NCBI GenBank assembly: GCA_946402335.1
Contig: CAMIWE010000014.1
Span: 1-45,688, forward strand
Reading direction: 5' to 3'
DNA length: 45,688 bases
Origin: an uncultured Lachnoclostridium sp.
GTDB lineage: Bacteria > Bacillota > Clostridia > Lachnospirales > Lachnospiraceae
Under the pieces are notes generated by a model. The model did no database searches. It was given only the letters and a program-made list of their open reading frames with translations, and was not told where the DNA came from. The position numbers and the translations under genes are program-made. Numbering within the stretch: the stretch's first letter is position 1; each line of letters starts with the position of its first letter. This document shows positions 16,124 to 25,290 of the stretch, piece after piece.

Positions 16124-17580
16124 TGGCATTTGACGCAGGCACGACGTCGGAACGGGCGGTGATCTTCAACCGCGAAGGAAAGATCGTGAGTGTCGCGCAA
16201 AAGGAGATTACCCAGTACTACCCGCAGGCGGGCTGGGTGGAGCACGATCCGATGGAGTTGTGGAGCGCGCAGCTGGGCGTTGCCGTTGAGGCGATGAGTA
16301 AAGCCGGGTTGAGCGCATCGGACATCGATTCGGTCGGGATTACGAACCAGCGCGAGACGACGATCGTGTGGGAACGCGCAACCGGGCGTCCGGTGTATCG
16401 CGCAATCGTATGGCAGTGCCGCAGAACGGCAGAGTACTGCGAACGGCTTATGCCGTATGCGGAAATGATCCGCGGGAAGACGGGCCTGGTTTTGGACCCT
16501 TATTTTTCGGCGACCAAGCTTGCCTGGATTCTTGACCATGTGGAAGGCGCAAGAGAACGGGCGGAGCGGGGCGAGCTGCTTTTCGGGACGGTGGAAACCT
16601 GGCTGATCTGGAAGCTGACGAAGGGCGAAAAGCATGTCACGGATTACAGCAATGCGAGCCGTACGATGCTTTTTAATATTCATTCCCTGTGCTGGGACGA
16701 GGATGTCTGTAAACTCTTGAATATTCCGGTCTGCATGCTTCCGAAGCCGGTTGGAAACAGTGAGATTTACGGTGAATCGGCACCCGAACTGCTGGGCGGG
16801 GCAATCCGCATCGCAGGAGCGGCCGGAGACCAGCAGGCGGCATTGTTCGGACAGAAGGCCTATGCCGCAGGCGATATCAAAAACACATACGGAACGGGTT
16901 GCTTCCTTCTGATGAACACGGGAGAAACCCCGATCACGTCGAAAAACGGTCTGGTTACGACGATTGCCTGGGGCATAAACGGCAAGGTTACCTATGCGCT
17001 TGAGGGATCGGTTTTTATGGGAGGAGCAGTCGTGCAATGGCTCCGTGACGAGCTTGGACTGATCCGCACCGCAGCCGAAACAGAGGAACTCGCCCAAAAG
17101 GTGCCCGATACGAACGGATGCTATATCGTTCCGGCGTTTACCGGTCTGGGAGCGCCGTACTGGCGGCCTGAGGCCAAAGGAATCATTACCGGGCTTACCC
17201 GCGGCGTCGGCCGTTATCACATCATAAGGGCCGCGCTTGACGCCATCGTGTATCAGGTCAATGATATCGTAACGGCAATGGGACAGGATGCAGGAAAACC
17301 GGTCGGAACCCTGCGCGTGGACGGCGGGGCAAGCGTCAACGATTATCTCGTACAGATGCAGGCGGACATCAGCAATACGGCCGTGGTAAGGCCCTCCTGC
17401 GTGGAAACAACCGCACTCGGGGCGGCTTATCTTGCGGGACTGGCAACCGGTTTCTTCGCGGATGAGGAGGAAATCGCAAAGGGAAGCACGGGCGACCGGG
17501 TATTCCTTCCGAAGATGAGCGAAGCGGAAAGAGCAAAGCACACGGAAGGCTGGAAGGAAGCCGTAAAGATGCTTCTGTGA
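16108..17580 (+). CDS. glpK: glycerol kinase
   Basis: GlpK phosphorylates glycerol with ATP to sn-glycerol-3-phosphate. The 490-residue length is normal. Motifs are [21 protein letters not shown] (phosphate 1 loop), [47 protein letters not shown], the substrate-contact segment [71 protein letters not shown], and [20 protein letters not shown]. The usual GTTSSRA is GTTSERA here. GAGAGGGAGG precedes the ATG. No glycerol facilitator or glycerol-3-phosphate dehydrogenase gene lies beside it. Confidence 0.96.
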   Translation: MRQYVMAFDAGTTSERAVIFNREGKIVSVAQKEITQYYPQAGWVEHDPMELWSAQLGVAVEAMSKAGLSASDIDSVGITNQRETTIVWERATGRPVYRAIVWQCRRTAEYCERLMPYAEMIRGKTGLVLDPYFSATKLAWILDHVEGARERAERGELLFGTVETWLIWKLTKGEKHVTDYSNASRTMLFNIHSLCWDEDVCKLLNIPVCMLPKPVGNSEIYGESAPELLGGAIRIAGAAGDQQAALFGQKAYAAGDIKNTYGTGCFLLMNTGETPITSKNGLVTTIAWGINGKVTYALEGSVFMGGAVVQWLRDELGLIRTAAETEELAQKVPDTNGCYIVPAFTGLGAPYWRPEAKGIITGLTRGVGRYHIIRAALDAIVYQVNDIVTAMGQDAGKPVGTLRVDGGASVNDYLVQMQADISNTAVVRPSCVETTALGAAYLAGLATGFFADEEEIAKGSTGDRVFLPKMSEAERAKHTEGWKEAVKMLL

Positions 17581-17780
17581 CCCGTAAGAACGGATCATTT
17601 TCCGTCCGTAAAAGAGAGTCTCGAAACGGCGGAAAAGGATTGCACAAAACCAACTGTATACGATTTTCTATTGTAAGAAAGCGGCCGGCACATTTAAACT
17701 GATCATGCAGGGGTTGGGAATCCTGTGAAAACAAACGGCGGACCGGAGAAGGCCGCCGCAACAATGAGGAGAAAAGCAAA

Positions 17781-18305
17781 ATGAATGAGACTTTGAAAGT
17801 ATTGGAGCAGAGACGCAGCTGCAGAAACTTCCTGACGGACAAGGAAATCCCGAAGGATATTCTTGATCAGATTTTAGAGGCAGGTACCTATGCTGCCAGC
17901 GGAATGGGACGCCAGAGCGCCATCATCATTGCGGTAACGGACAAGGAAACGAGAGATGCCCTGATGGTAGAGAACCGCAAGGTTGCCGGAATGCCCGGCG
18001 GCGATCCGTTCTACGGAGCACCGGTAATCCTGATCGTTCTGGCCGACAAGTCGGTCGTGACACACGTTTATGACGGCTCTTTGGTGATGGGCAATCTGAT
18101 GAACGCCGCCGAGAGTCTCGGGGTGGCGAGCATCTGGATCCACCGCGCGAAGGAGGAATTCGAGTCGGAATTCGGTAAGAACCTTCTTAAGAAGCTCGGC
18201 ATCGAAGGTGACTACGAGGGTATCGGACATTGTGCACTCGGCTATGCCGCAGGTCCGGCAAATGCGCCTGCCCCGAGAAAGAATAACTACGTATATATCG
18301 TCTGA
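17781..18305 (+). CDS. nitroreductase-family flavoprotein
   Basis: A 174-residue FMN-dependent nitroreductase-like protein. LEQRRSCRNFLTDKEIPKDILDQILEAGTYAASGMGRQSAIIIAV is the FMN-binding N-terminus (RRSxR), GAPVILIVLADK and LVMGNLMNAAESLGVASIWIHRAKEEF are later family segments, and IGHCALGYA is the C-terminal strand. The substrate is unknown; homologues reduce nitroaromatics, quinones or flavins. GAGGAGAAAAGC precedes the ATG. The 200-bp gap after glpK shows AT-rich promoter-like text but no clear -35/-10 pair, and a hairpin follows the stop. Confidence 0.9.
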   Translation: MNETLKVLEQRRSCRNFLTDKEIPKDILDQILEAGTYAASGMGRQSAIIIAVTDKETRDALMVENRKVAGMPGGDPFYGAPVILIVLADKSVVTHVYDGSLVMGNLMNAAESLGVASIWIHRAKEEFESEFGKNLLKKLGIEGDYEGIGHCALGYAAGPANAPAPRKNNYVYIV

Positions 18306-18327
18306 AAGACGGTCAAAAAGCTAAGAA

Positions 18328-18359
18328 AACAGCCCGACGGAAGCCTCTGCCGGGCTGTT
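18328..18359 (+). terminator. hairpin after the nitroreductase gene
   Basis: Stem AACAGCCCG/CGGGCTGTT with a 14-base loop that itself can close (GGAAGCCTC). There is no T run after it, so it may be an imperfect terminator or a processing or stability hairpin between the nitroreductase and the ABC exporter. Confidence 0.5.
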
Positions 18360-18410
18360 AGAGATTAGAAAGAACAATAATTCTACTCGTGTAGAAAGGA
18401 GAATTTGTCT

Positions 18411-20291
18411 ATGGCAGGCGGAGGAGGCGGCGGCCGTATGGGCGGCCGGTTTATGACGGAAGAGGAAAAGGCCAATCAGCCGAAAATCACCAAGGCACTT
18501 TTAAAGAGGGTTTTCTCGTATCTTACCCCTTACTGGAAACAGCTGGCATTTGTTCTGGTATGCATTGCCGTATCTTCGGTAATGTCGCTGTATCCGCAGG
18601 TCCTGACCGGTAAGATCCTCGATAAAGGTATTATCGGAAAAGACCTGAACATGCTGATCTTTTTGATTCTCGCATCCTTCGGACTGACGCTTGCGTCCAA
18701 CCTGATCGGCGTACTCGAGGCATATCTGAATGCGTGGATTGCCCAGCATATCACATTTGACATGCGGAACCAGATGTTTGCCCATCTGCAGAAAATGTCA
18801 CAGCGATTCTTCACCTCGAACAACCAGGGCGACATCATCACCCGTATGACAAGTGATATTTCGGGCGTGGAATCGGTTATCACGAACACATTCCGTAACA
18901 TCCTGCAGAATTCCATCACGCTGGTTGTAGCACTCGTTATGATGTTTCGGATGAACTGGATCCTTGCGCTGCTCGGCGTGTGCATCATTCCGCTTTTTGT
19001 TATCCCGACGAGAAAAGCCGGTAAGACGCGTTGGAAACTGACCGGCGAGGCACAGGAATGCAACGATGAGATCAACGGCATCCTGAACGAGACCATGTCC
19101 GTAAGCGGACAGCTGCTTGTGAAACTGTTCGGTAAGGAAAAGCAGGAATACGACCGTTACGAATCCGCAAACGGCCGCATGATCCGCCTGAACATCCGCG
19201 AACGTATGGCAGGCCGCTGGTTCTTCGTCGTTCTCAATACCGTAACGAACATCGGCCCGATGCTTTTATATCTGGTCGGCGGTATCCTGATCATTCAGTA
19301 CAAGAAAGACATTTCTCCCGGTGACATTACCGTTATGGTAGGTCTGCTCGGACGGACCTATATGCCGGTCAACAATCTGTTGAACATTCAGGTGGACTGG
19401 ATGCGGTCCATGGCTTTGTTTACCCGTATTTTCGAATACTTCGATATGCCGGTTGAGATTGAGAACGCGCCCGATGCGATCACGCCCGAAAGTACGACGG
19501 GCGAAGTCGAATTTAACGGCGTCGATTTCTCCTACGATCCGGAACGGCAGATTCTTAAGGACGTTACGTTCAAACTGGAGGCGGGGCACAGCGTCGCCAT
19601 TGTCGGTCCCTCGGGCTCGGGTAAGAGTACGATCATCAACCTGATTCCGAGACTGTATGACGTCCAGAGCGGAGAAGTCAGGTTCGGCGGCATCGATGTC
19701 CGCAAACTGGACCTTACCTTCCTTCGGAAAAACGTCGGTGTCGTTTCCCAGGAAACCTATCTCTTCAACGGAACGATCCGCGAGAACCTTCTTTATGCGA
19801 AGGATGATGCAACCGAGGAGGAAATGATCGAAGCCTGCAAGAAGGCCAACATTTACGATTTCATATCCTCTCAGGAAGCGGGGCTTGATACGATGGTCGG
19901 TAACCGCGGACTCAAGCTTTCGGGCGGTGAGAAACAGCGAATCTCCATTGCCAGAGTACTTCTGAAGAATCCCGCGCTTTTGATTTTCGACGAGGCGACC
20001 TCGGCACTGGATTCCATTTCGGAAAGCAAGATTCAGGAAGCCATCGATCCGATTATCGAAGAGCGCACCAGCATCCTGATCGCCCACCGTCTGTCGACAA
20101 TCCTTGCAGCCGACGAGATTCTGGTTGTAAAGGACGGTCAGATTGTGGAGCGCGGCCAGCACAGCGATCTCGTGAAACTCGGCGGTGTTTATACCGAGCT
20201 GTATAACACGCAGTTCAACCGGCCGCTCAATACCGAAAAGGCTAAGGCCGAACAGCAGACGGCTGTTAATGCGGTTCCGGTTACGGAATAG
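18411..20291 (+). CDS. ABC exporter, fused permease and ATPase (multidrug/lipid type)
   Basis: A 626-residue half-transporter that would act as a homodimer or with a partner. The ATG at 18411 has AAAGGAG upstream. The Gly-rich start (AGGGGGGRMGGRF) is common in Firmicutes exporters of this type. Six membrane helices span about residues 45-325, with the coupling segment QRFFTSNNQGDIITRMTSDI. The ATPase has FSYDPERQILKDVTFKLEAG, Walker A GPSGSGKS, Q-loop VSQETYLFNGTIRENLLYA, signature LSGGEKQRISIARVLL, Walker B ALLIFDEATSALD and H-loop AHRLSTI. Substrate unknown. Most homologues pair with a second half-transporter gene, but here a phosphoesterase follows. Confidence 0.92.
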   Translation: MAGGGGGGRMGGRFMTEEEKANQPKITKALLKRVFSYLTPYWKQLAFVLVCIAVSSVMSLYPQVLTGKILDKGIIGKDLNMLIFLILASFGLTLASNLIGVLEAYLNAWIAQHITFDMRNQMFAHLQKMSQRFFTSNNQGDIITRMTSDISGVESVITNTFRNILQNSITLVVALVMMFRMNWILALLGVCIIPLFVIPTRKAGKTRWKLTGEAQECNDEINGILNETMSVSGQLLVKLFGKEKQEYDRYESANGRMIRLNIRERMAGRWFFVVLNTVTNIGPMLLYLVGGILIIQYKKDISPGDITVMVGLLGRTYMPVNNLLNIQVDWMRSMALFTRIFEYFDMPVEIENAPDAITPESTTGEVEFNGVDFSYDPERQILKDVTFKLEAGHSVAIVGPSGSGKSTIINLIPRLYDVQSGEVRFGGIDVRKLDLTFLRKNVGVVSQETYLFNGTIRENLLYAKDDATEEEMIEACKKANIYDFISSQEAGLDTMVGNRGLKLSGGEKQRISIARVLLKNPALLIFDEATSALDSISESKIQEAIDPIIEERTSILIAHRLSTILAADEILVVKDGQIVERGQHSDLVKLGGVYTELYNTQFNRPLNTEKAKAEQQTAVNAVPVTE

Positions 20292-20300
20292 GAGGAAACC

Positions 20301-21392
20301 ATGTGGACAATCGTTTTGATCGCGGTTGTGCTCCTGATGGCAGGAAGCCTCGTGTACATCGGGAGCCGGATGCGCGGCTTTCCGCTTTTTGCTAAGTTCT
20401 CCGAAAAGAACGCTTTCGCCAAATGGGCCGTGCGTTTGCTTCCGACAGCGGTGTTCGCCGTTTTCGCGGTCTTTGATTTCGTGAATTCGGTAATCATACT
20501 GATCCACCTTGCTGTGTTCTGGGCAGTTGCGGATTTTGCAGTCCGCCTGTTCCGCGGAAAGAAGGACGGGAAGGCCAATGGGTATCCGGCGGCTTGGATT
20601 GCCATCGTCGCATGTATTCTCTATTTCGTTGCAGGATGGTTTTGCGCACACCACGTGAGCCGCAAGGATTATACCCTGGAGACCGAAAAGAGTCTCGGGC
20701 AGGATACCTTCCGGGTGGCGATGATCGCGGATTCGCATATCGGCAGTACATTTGACGGAGAAGGCTTCGCGGAGTATCTTAAGGAGATTGAAGAAGCAAA
20801 GCCGGATGTTTTAGTGGTTGTCGGAGACTTTGTGGATGACAGTACCACAAGAGAGGATATGCTCCGTGCCGCGAAGGCGTTTTCGGAATTCCGGGCTCCG
20901 TATGGCGTTTATTATGTATACGGCAATCACGACAAAGGATATTACAACAGCCGAGGATTTACCGCAGAAGAACTGGCCCGGGCCTTAACGGATAACAGCG
21001 TAACGATATTGGAAGACGAATCGGTCATGCTGGGCAGTATATGCCTCATCGGACGGAAGGACCGGAGCGACCGGGGACGGGCGGATATTGCAAAACTCCT
21101 TGCAGGAATCGATCCTGAGGTTTATACGATTGTTTTAGACCATCAGCCCAATGATTACGAAGCCGAGGCGGAAGCGGGACCGGACCTGGTGCTTTCCGGA
21201 CATACCCACGGCGGACAGATGATCCCCATCGGACTGATCGGAAGGCTGAGCGGTGCGGACGACCGTTCCTACGGGACGGAGCGAAGAAAGAACACCACTT
21301 TTCTCGTAACGTCCGGCATCTCGTGCTGGGCACTGGATTTTAAGACCGGAACAAAATCCGAATACGTGATCATTGATCTGAAAAGCAGATAA
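20301..21392 (+). CDS. membrane-anchored metallophosphoesterase
   Basis: A 363-residue protein with about four N-terminal hydrophobic segments in the first 115 residues, then a calcineurin-like phosphoesterase domain. Metal-binding motifs are MIADSHIG (D-x-H), VVVGDFVDD (GD), YGNHDKGYY (GNHD), a histidine in LDHQPND, and SGHTHGGQMIP (GHxH). This is the YkuE/YaeI-like architecture, in which the catalytic domain faces outward or is membrane-proximal; substrates are poorly known and lipid or nucleotide phosphates are possible. TAGGAGG lies six bases before the ATG and ten bases after the exporter stop, so the two are probably co-transcribed. Confidence 0.9.
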   Translation: MWTIVLIAVVLLMAGSLVYIGSRMRGFPLFAKFSEKNAFAKWAVRLLPTAVFAVFAVFDFVNSVIILIHLAVFWAVADFAVRLFRGKKDGKANGYPAAWIAIVACILYFVAGWFCAHHVSRKDYTLETEKSLGQDTFRVAMIADSHIGSTFDGEGFAEYLKEIEEAKPDVLVVVGDFVDDSTTREDMLRAAKAFSEFRAPYGVYYVYGNHDKGYYNSRGFTAEELARALTDNSVTILEDESVMLGSICLIGRKDRSDRGRADIAKLLAGIDPEVYTIVLDHQPNDYEAEAEAGPDLVLSGHTHGGQMIPIGLIGRLSGADDRSYGTERRKNTTFLVTSGISCWALDFKTGTKSEYVIIDLKSR

Positions 21393-21398
21393 GAGAAG

Positions 21399-21427
21399 GC
21401 GGCGTCCCGGACGGGGCGCCGTTATTT
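21399..21427 (+). terminator. intrinsic terminator after the phosphoesterase gene
   Basis: Stem CGGCGTCCC/GGGGCGCCG with a short loop, followed by TTATTTA. It ends the exporter-phosphoesterase transcript. Confidence 0.65.
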
Positions 21428-21464
21428 ATGGAGCCTTGTGGGGGACGGGGCATAGCCAAATCCC

Positions 21465-21493
21465 TTTACAACCGGAGCGACATGTTTTATAAT
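21465..21493 (+). promoter_or_regulatory. promoter of the second structured RNA
   Basis: TTTACA (21465-21470), 17 bases, TATAAT (21488-21493). The start point would be near 21500, exactly where the outer helix of the structured RNA begins. Confidence 0.75.
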
Positions 21494-21499
21494 TGTTGT

Positions 21500-21690
21500 A
21501 TCCGGCAGCTGGTCAGGTTTACTTCTGATCCCTGATAAGACGGCATTGCCGTCTTACACAAAATCTGGCGATATCGCCGGAAGAGCCCATAGCTGGCAGC
21601 GCTTACTTCTCTTGGTAAAAAGAGTGCTGCGATATCATGGGCATTTCAAACGGATAACGAAACAGCGCCCCGAATATCATCGGGGCGTTT
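21500..21690 (+). ncRNA. structured RNA of about 190 bases with an internal repeat
   Basis: This region fills the 320-bp gap before the gene at 21712. An outer helix ATCCG/CGGAT (21500-21504 with 21651-21655) encloses a hairpin AAGACGG/CCGTCTT, a palindrome GGCGATATCGCC, and an arm GCCCAT/ATGGGC (21585-21590 with 21637-21642) that contains GCAGC/GCTGC (21596-21600 with 21626-21630). A hairpin CGCCCCG/CGGGGCG (21666-21672 with 21681-21687) closes it, followed by TTTCGGTTT. Two 20-base copies of AGCTGG-N6-TTACTTCT occur at 21507-21526 and 21591-21610, each followed by GCGATATC further on, as if a domain were duplicated. It does not match any riboswitch or 6S/SRP consensus I remember. It could be a leader controlling 21712 or a free RNA. 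Confidence 0.6.
21666..21690 (+). terminator. terminator-like hairpin before the TerD-like gene
   Basis: Perfect 7-bp stem CGCCCCG/CGGGGCG with an eight-base loop and a weak T tract (TTTCGGTTT). It ends only ten bases before the GAGAGGGG ribosome binding site of the next gene, so it may act as an attenuator. Confidence 0.55.
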
Positions 21691-21711
21691 CGGTTTCGGA
21701 GAGGGGCGGAC

Positions 21712-23754
21712 ATGAAAGACATATTTCATCGGTTTTTATTTGCAAAACATATCCTGGTAAGAGAAAATGCGTCTACGGACGGGTATGCCATGGAATCGCT
21801 TTATGCCCTTGGCGAGTTATGCGGAATTAAGGTTGTTTCCGGCGCGGAGCTGGCGAACAGGAATATGATTTCCTTTGCCGCAGGACAGCTCGGGGTAAAT
21901 GTTCCGAAGCCGTTCTATACCGGGTTCCCGGATACCGTCCGGAATCTGAGCCCGGATAAGCTTTTGTTTGATCAGATGGTGCATTACACCGTGACATACG
22001 GCTTCGGGGATTTTTCCAACCCGGGGCATTCCGTGTTCGAGGAGCAGTTTGAACGCATGGCCTTCCGCGGCAAATCCGAAGTCAAAGAGTTCGTGATCCT
22101 CCGCGAAGAGGAGGCTGTCGGAACAATCCGGGAGGCGGTTGCCGATTTGCTGAAAAGCAGCAGACCGCTTAACGACAGCAGCTTTTCGATGGTGAAGGAA
22201 GCCATCGGGGAATACGGATGTGAGGTTTCGGAATGCGCGTCGAAGAACACGGCAATCCGTCTGCTGGTTGCGCTTCGGGATATGCAGTTTGTCCGGTTCC
22301 TGTCTCTTTCCGACGTGATCAAGGTGGCGGACGAGATTAACTTTACGCAATACTTTAAGAATGATATCCGCGAGATGAACTGGAGGAATCAGGACCGTAA
22401 ATTCCTTACAGGACTGATTGATGCGCTTTGCGAAGGGTCACGGGCCAATGTGCGCGAGTGTTACGAGAAGAAAGCGCTGTGGAGCGGACTGTTACATCAT
22501 ATCCATTATAAGGCGAAGACGGCGCAGGGGAAGGCATTTGTCCGGACCATGCGCGGACGGGAGAACGGCTCCGTTTATTCGGCTTTTGAGAAAGAACTTA
22601 AGAACGGCAACATCCGGGAAGCCATCCATATTTTGAAGGAAGGCAAAGGAAACGGAGCGTTCCTTCGAAATCTCGATTATCTTTTGAGCCGCTGCAAGAC
22701 AAAGGACCAGTGGGATTATGTCCTTCAGGAGATCGGGGATGCGAACGGGATTCTGCTTCTGCAGCTGATCATGAAATATGCTGCTGCGGCGAAGAAGGAA
22801 AAGGCGGGATACCGCACCTTCCGCTTCAACCGCCACAACATGTCGGTCACGCACCGTGAGAAGCCGGAGGAAAGCTGCCGGCGCGGCACATTTTTAGGAC
22901 CCGATGCCAATCGTATGTTGGAAAGCGTATTCCGCGAACGCGCGAAAGCATATTTCCGCGGACGCATTAATAAAGTTTATATTGATCCCGCAATGAAGGA
23001 GATGGCACTTCCTCTTCAGGAGAATGCGTCGCAGGGCGGTTTGGGCGTTCTGGCGAAGGGCTCCCGGCTTCCGCTTGATCTTTCGAAGATTATCCGCGCA
23101 TTTACGTACTGGGAGAAGGTGGACGACATCGATCTGTCCGTATTCGGCCTTTCCGAGGAAGGAGAGCAGATCGAATTTTCCTGGAGAACCATGGCGGAGA
23201 AACAGTCGGATGCCATCCTGTTCTCGGGCGATCAGACGAGCGGCTATAACGGAGGCTCGGAGTATTATGACATCAACGTGCCGGCGTTTAAGGAATTGTA
23301 TCCGAAGACCAGGTATGTGATTTTCTGTGACAATGTTTACAGCGGGAAGAATTTCGCAACCTGCTTCTGTAAGGCAGGCTACATGCTCCGGGAAGACGGA
23401 GACCTCGGCGAGGTGTTCGAGCCGAAGACCGTAAAGTCCTCGTTTCAGATCAATTGCGAGAGCACCTTTGCGTTTTTGTTCGGAATCGACCTTAAGGACG
23501 GAAAGTTCGTATGGCTGAATATGGCGAACCAGGGAAGTTCCCGCGTTGCCGGTGACAATTATCTGGATTTCCTGATGGACTGCTTCGATTATACGTCCGT
23601 TATGAATGTGTATTCTTTCTTTGAAATGCTTGCGGATACGGTTACCAAAGACCCCGATGAGGCCGATGTGATCGTTTCGGATACGCTTTCGGAGGAAGGC
23701 CGTAACGTGATCCGCAGTTATGATTTTGAGAAGATCATGACCTATATGCAGTAG
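21712..23754 (+). CDS. large protein with C-terminal TerD-like domain
   Basis: A 680-residue soluble protein without signal peptide. Residues 1-430 are mostly helical and of no family I recognise (motifs AMESLYALGELCG, DSSFSMVKEAIGEYG, NFTQYFKNDIREMNWRNQDRKFL). From about residue 465 (RAFTYWEKVDDIDLSVFGLSEEG) through SDAILFSGDQTSGYNGGSEYYDINVPAFK and RYVIFCDNVYSGKNFATCFCKAGYMLRED it follows the TerD pattern: D-x-D-x-S strand, H/FSGD turn, G-x-SE and an I-x-F strand. TerD domains bind calcium and accompany tellurite or stress responses and phage resistance; here no other ter gene is nearby. It follows a structured RNA that may control it. Confidence 0.7.
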   Translation: MKDIFHRFLFAKHILVRENASTDGYAMESLYALGELCGIKVVSGAELANRNMISFAAGQLGVNVPKPFYTGFPDTVRNLSPDKLLFDQMVHYTVTYGFGDFSNPGHSVFEEQFERMAFRGKSEVKEFVILREEEAVGTIREAVADLLKSSRPLNDSSFSMVKEAIGEYGCEVSECASKNTAIRLLVALRDMQFVRFLSLSDVIKVADEINFTQYFKNDIREMNWRNQDRKFLTGLIDALCEGSRANVRECYEKKALWSGLLHHIHYKAKTAQGKAFVRTMRGRENGSVYSAFEKELKNGNIREAIHILKEGKGNGAFLRNLDYLLSRCKTKDQWDYVLQEIGDANGILLLQLIMKYAAAAKKEKAGYRTFRFNRHNMSVTHREKPEESCRRGTFLGPDANRMLESVFRERAKAYFRGRINKVYIDPAMKEMALPLQENASQGGLGVLAKGSRLPLDLSKIIRAFTYWEKVDDIDLSVFGLSEEGEQIEFSWRTMAEKQSDAILFSGDQTSGYNGGSEYYDINVPAFKELYPKTRYVIFCDNVYSGKNFATCFCKAGYMLREDGDLGEVFEPKTVKSSFQINCESTFAFLFGIDLKDGKFVWLNMANQGSSRVAGDNYLDFLMDCFDYTSVMNVYSFFEMLADTVTKDPDEADVIVSDTLSEEGRNVIRSYDFEKIMTYMQ

Positions 23755-23771
23755 GTAGCGCGGAGGGTTCG

Positions 23772-24191
23772 ATGAGGAAAGGAAAGAAGCGACTTTGCTA
23801 TCTGGTTCTGACTGTCGTTCTGGTTTTGATTGAGGTATGCATTGCACGGTTTGTTCATGATAAGATTATCCGTCCTTATGTCGGAGACATCCTTGTCGTA
23901 ATGTGTGTATGGGGGTTTGTGCGGATTTTTGTTCCGGAAGGCTGCCGGCTGCTGCCGCTTTGGGTGTTTTTATTTGCGGTTTTCGTCGAGGTGCTCCAGT
24001 ATTTTGAAATCGTTTCAAAACTTGGCCTTTCCGGGAACCGGTTCCTAAGCGTGTTGGTCGGAGGAACCTTCGATTGGGTCGATATAGCCTGTTATGTGGC
24101 CGGATGTTTAATCCTTGCCGCAGCGGAACTCATTATTGCAAAACGGAATCCCTGCACGCCTGAGGCGGGGATGACGGAGGATAAAGCTTGA
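23772..24191 (+). CDS. DUF2809 membrane protein
   Basis: A 139-residue integral membrane protein with four hydrophobic helices. The pattern RPYVGDILVVMCVWGFVRIF, WVFLFAVFVEVLQYFEIVSKLGLSGNR and VGGTFDWVDIACYVAGC matches DUF2809, whose conserved GDxLVV, E-x-x-Q and G-T-x-FDWxD positions are all visible. The function is unknown. GGAGGG lies before the ATG, 17 bases after the TerD-like gene, so they share an operon with the next gene. Confidence 0.85.
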   Translation: MRKGKKRLCYLVLTVVLVLIEVCIARFVHDKIIRPYVGDILVVMCVWGFVRIFVPEGCRLLPLWVFLFAVFVEVLQYFEIVSKLGLSGNRFLSVLVGGTFDWVDIACYVAGCLILAAAELIIAKRNPCTPEAGMTEDKA

Positions 24192-25126
24192 AAAAACTGT
24201 ACTTGAAAATTGTATCCGCGATCGAAGGCGGACTTACCGTTCTCGGTCTGATCGGAAGTCTTGTCAACCTCCGGGACCCGGCAGGCCGGACGTTTCCGAA
24301 TATCATGACGGACGTTTCGATGCTTTGCATGCTCGCCGGAATGTACGCCATTACCAAACTGGCAACGAAGAAAGACATGGGAACCAAGAGCCGTCTCGGG
24401 CTGAAGGCGGCCTGCTTCTGTTTCTTCGGAGGCTTCCTGACCGGATTCGGAAACGGCGGATTTGACCCGTCGGACCTGTCCGTTTCGCTTCCGTTAACCG
24501 CAATTTCCCTTTGGATCGCATGGTCCGGGTTTAAGAAGGACAAGGAACGCAAGCTTGCCGAGGCGGAAGCGGCGGACCCGGTACTGCCGGCCTTAGAGGG
24601 GCAGTATGAATATGTATATAAAGGCAGATATGCCTTTTCGGAAGCGGAGAAGGAATACCGCAAACGGTATGATATCCCCGCGTACCTGCCGCTTACGGAG
24701 ACACAGAGCAAAGCGGTTTCCGATTATGCAATGATGCCGGTGGCTTACTTTGTGTATTGGGCAATTACGAAGAACTGCCTGAAACCGGGCAATACCATGA
24801 GTCAGGCCGACATCGAGCGCTGCCGGAACCGTGAGATCACGCCGCTTGCGCTGCTTTCGGAACGATGCGGCTATGTCCTTACAAACTGGGATTTTGTGCC
24901 GGAGATCGAATGGTTTATGAGAGCCTATCTGGATGGGGAAATGGCGCCGGTGATCGGTTCCATGAATGCCGATTATCTGGCGGAGATCCGGAATCCGGAC
25001 GATTTCATGTTCTGCGTGGATTTTTCATGGGACCGGTGTGACCGCCTGTGCGAAGTAATTGAGGGCAAATACCATCAGGCAATCGGCGCAATTGTCGAAG
25101 AGCAGGCCGTGCAGACAATGGTGTGA
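24188..25126 (+). CDS. membrane protein of unknown function
   Basis: A 312-residue protein that begins with TTG, overlapping the DUF2809 stop (TTGA) and preceded by GGAGG. Four hydrophobic segments lie in the first 120 residues (IEGGLTVLGLIGSLV, IMTDVSMLCMLAGMYAITKL, AACFCFFGGFLTGFG, LTAISLWIAWSGF). A charged stretch and a soluble C-terminal domain of about 190 residues follow (YEYVYKGRYAFSEAEKEYRKRYDIPAYLPL, EIEWFMRAYLDGEMAPVIGSMN). I do not recognise the family. The overlap suggests translation coupled to the DUF2809 protein. Confidence 0.65.
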   Translation: MKKLYLKIVSAIEGGLTVLGLIGSLVNLRDPAGRTFPNIMTDVSMLCMLAGMYAITKLATKKDMGTKSRLGLKAACFCFFGGFLTGFGNGGFDPSDLSVSLPLTAISLWIAWSGFKKDKERKLAEAEAADPVLPALEGQYEYVYKGRYAFSEAEKEYRKRYDIPAYLPLTETQSKAVSDYAMMPVAYFVYWAITKNCLKPGNTMSQADIERCRNREITPLALLSERCGYVLTNWDFVPEIEWFMRAYLDGEMAPVIGSMNADYLAEIRNPDDFMFCVDFSWDRCDRLCEVIEGKYHQAIGAIVEEQAVQTMV

Positions 25127-25160
25127 GCGGCGAAAAAAGGATTGCCCTGAAAAGACGGCA

Positions 25161-25190
25161 TTGCGAATTGTCCCTCCTAACTGGTATAAT
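25161..25190 (+). promoter_or_regulatory. promoter of the LRR surface protein
   Basis: TTGCGA (25161-25166), 18 bases, TATAAT (25185-25190). The leader is about 95 bases to the ATG at 25291. Confidence 0.65.
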
Positions 25191-25290
25191 AAAGAGAAAG
25201 GCAGGCAGACGGGCCTGCATCGGGATAAACAGCGCGTACGCGTCCGTGCGTTTTGCATGGGACAGAATGAGGAAAAGGGGATGTATAAAA

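Noticed and set aside
16063-17598. 511-residue minus-strand open frame opposite glpK
   Set aside because: It is an antisense shadow of a fully recognisable glycerol kinase.
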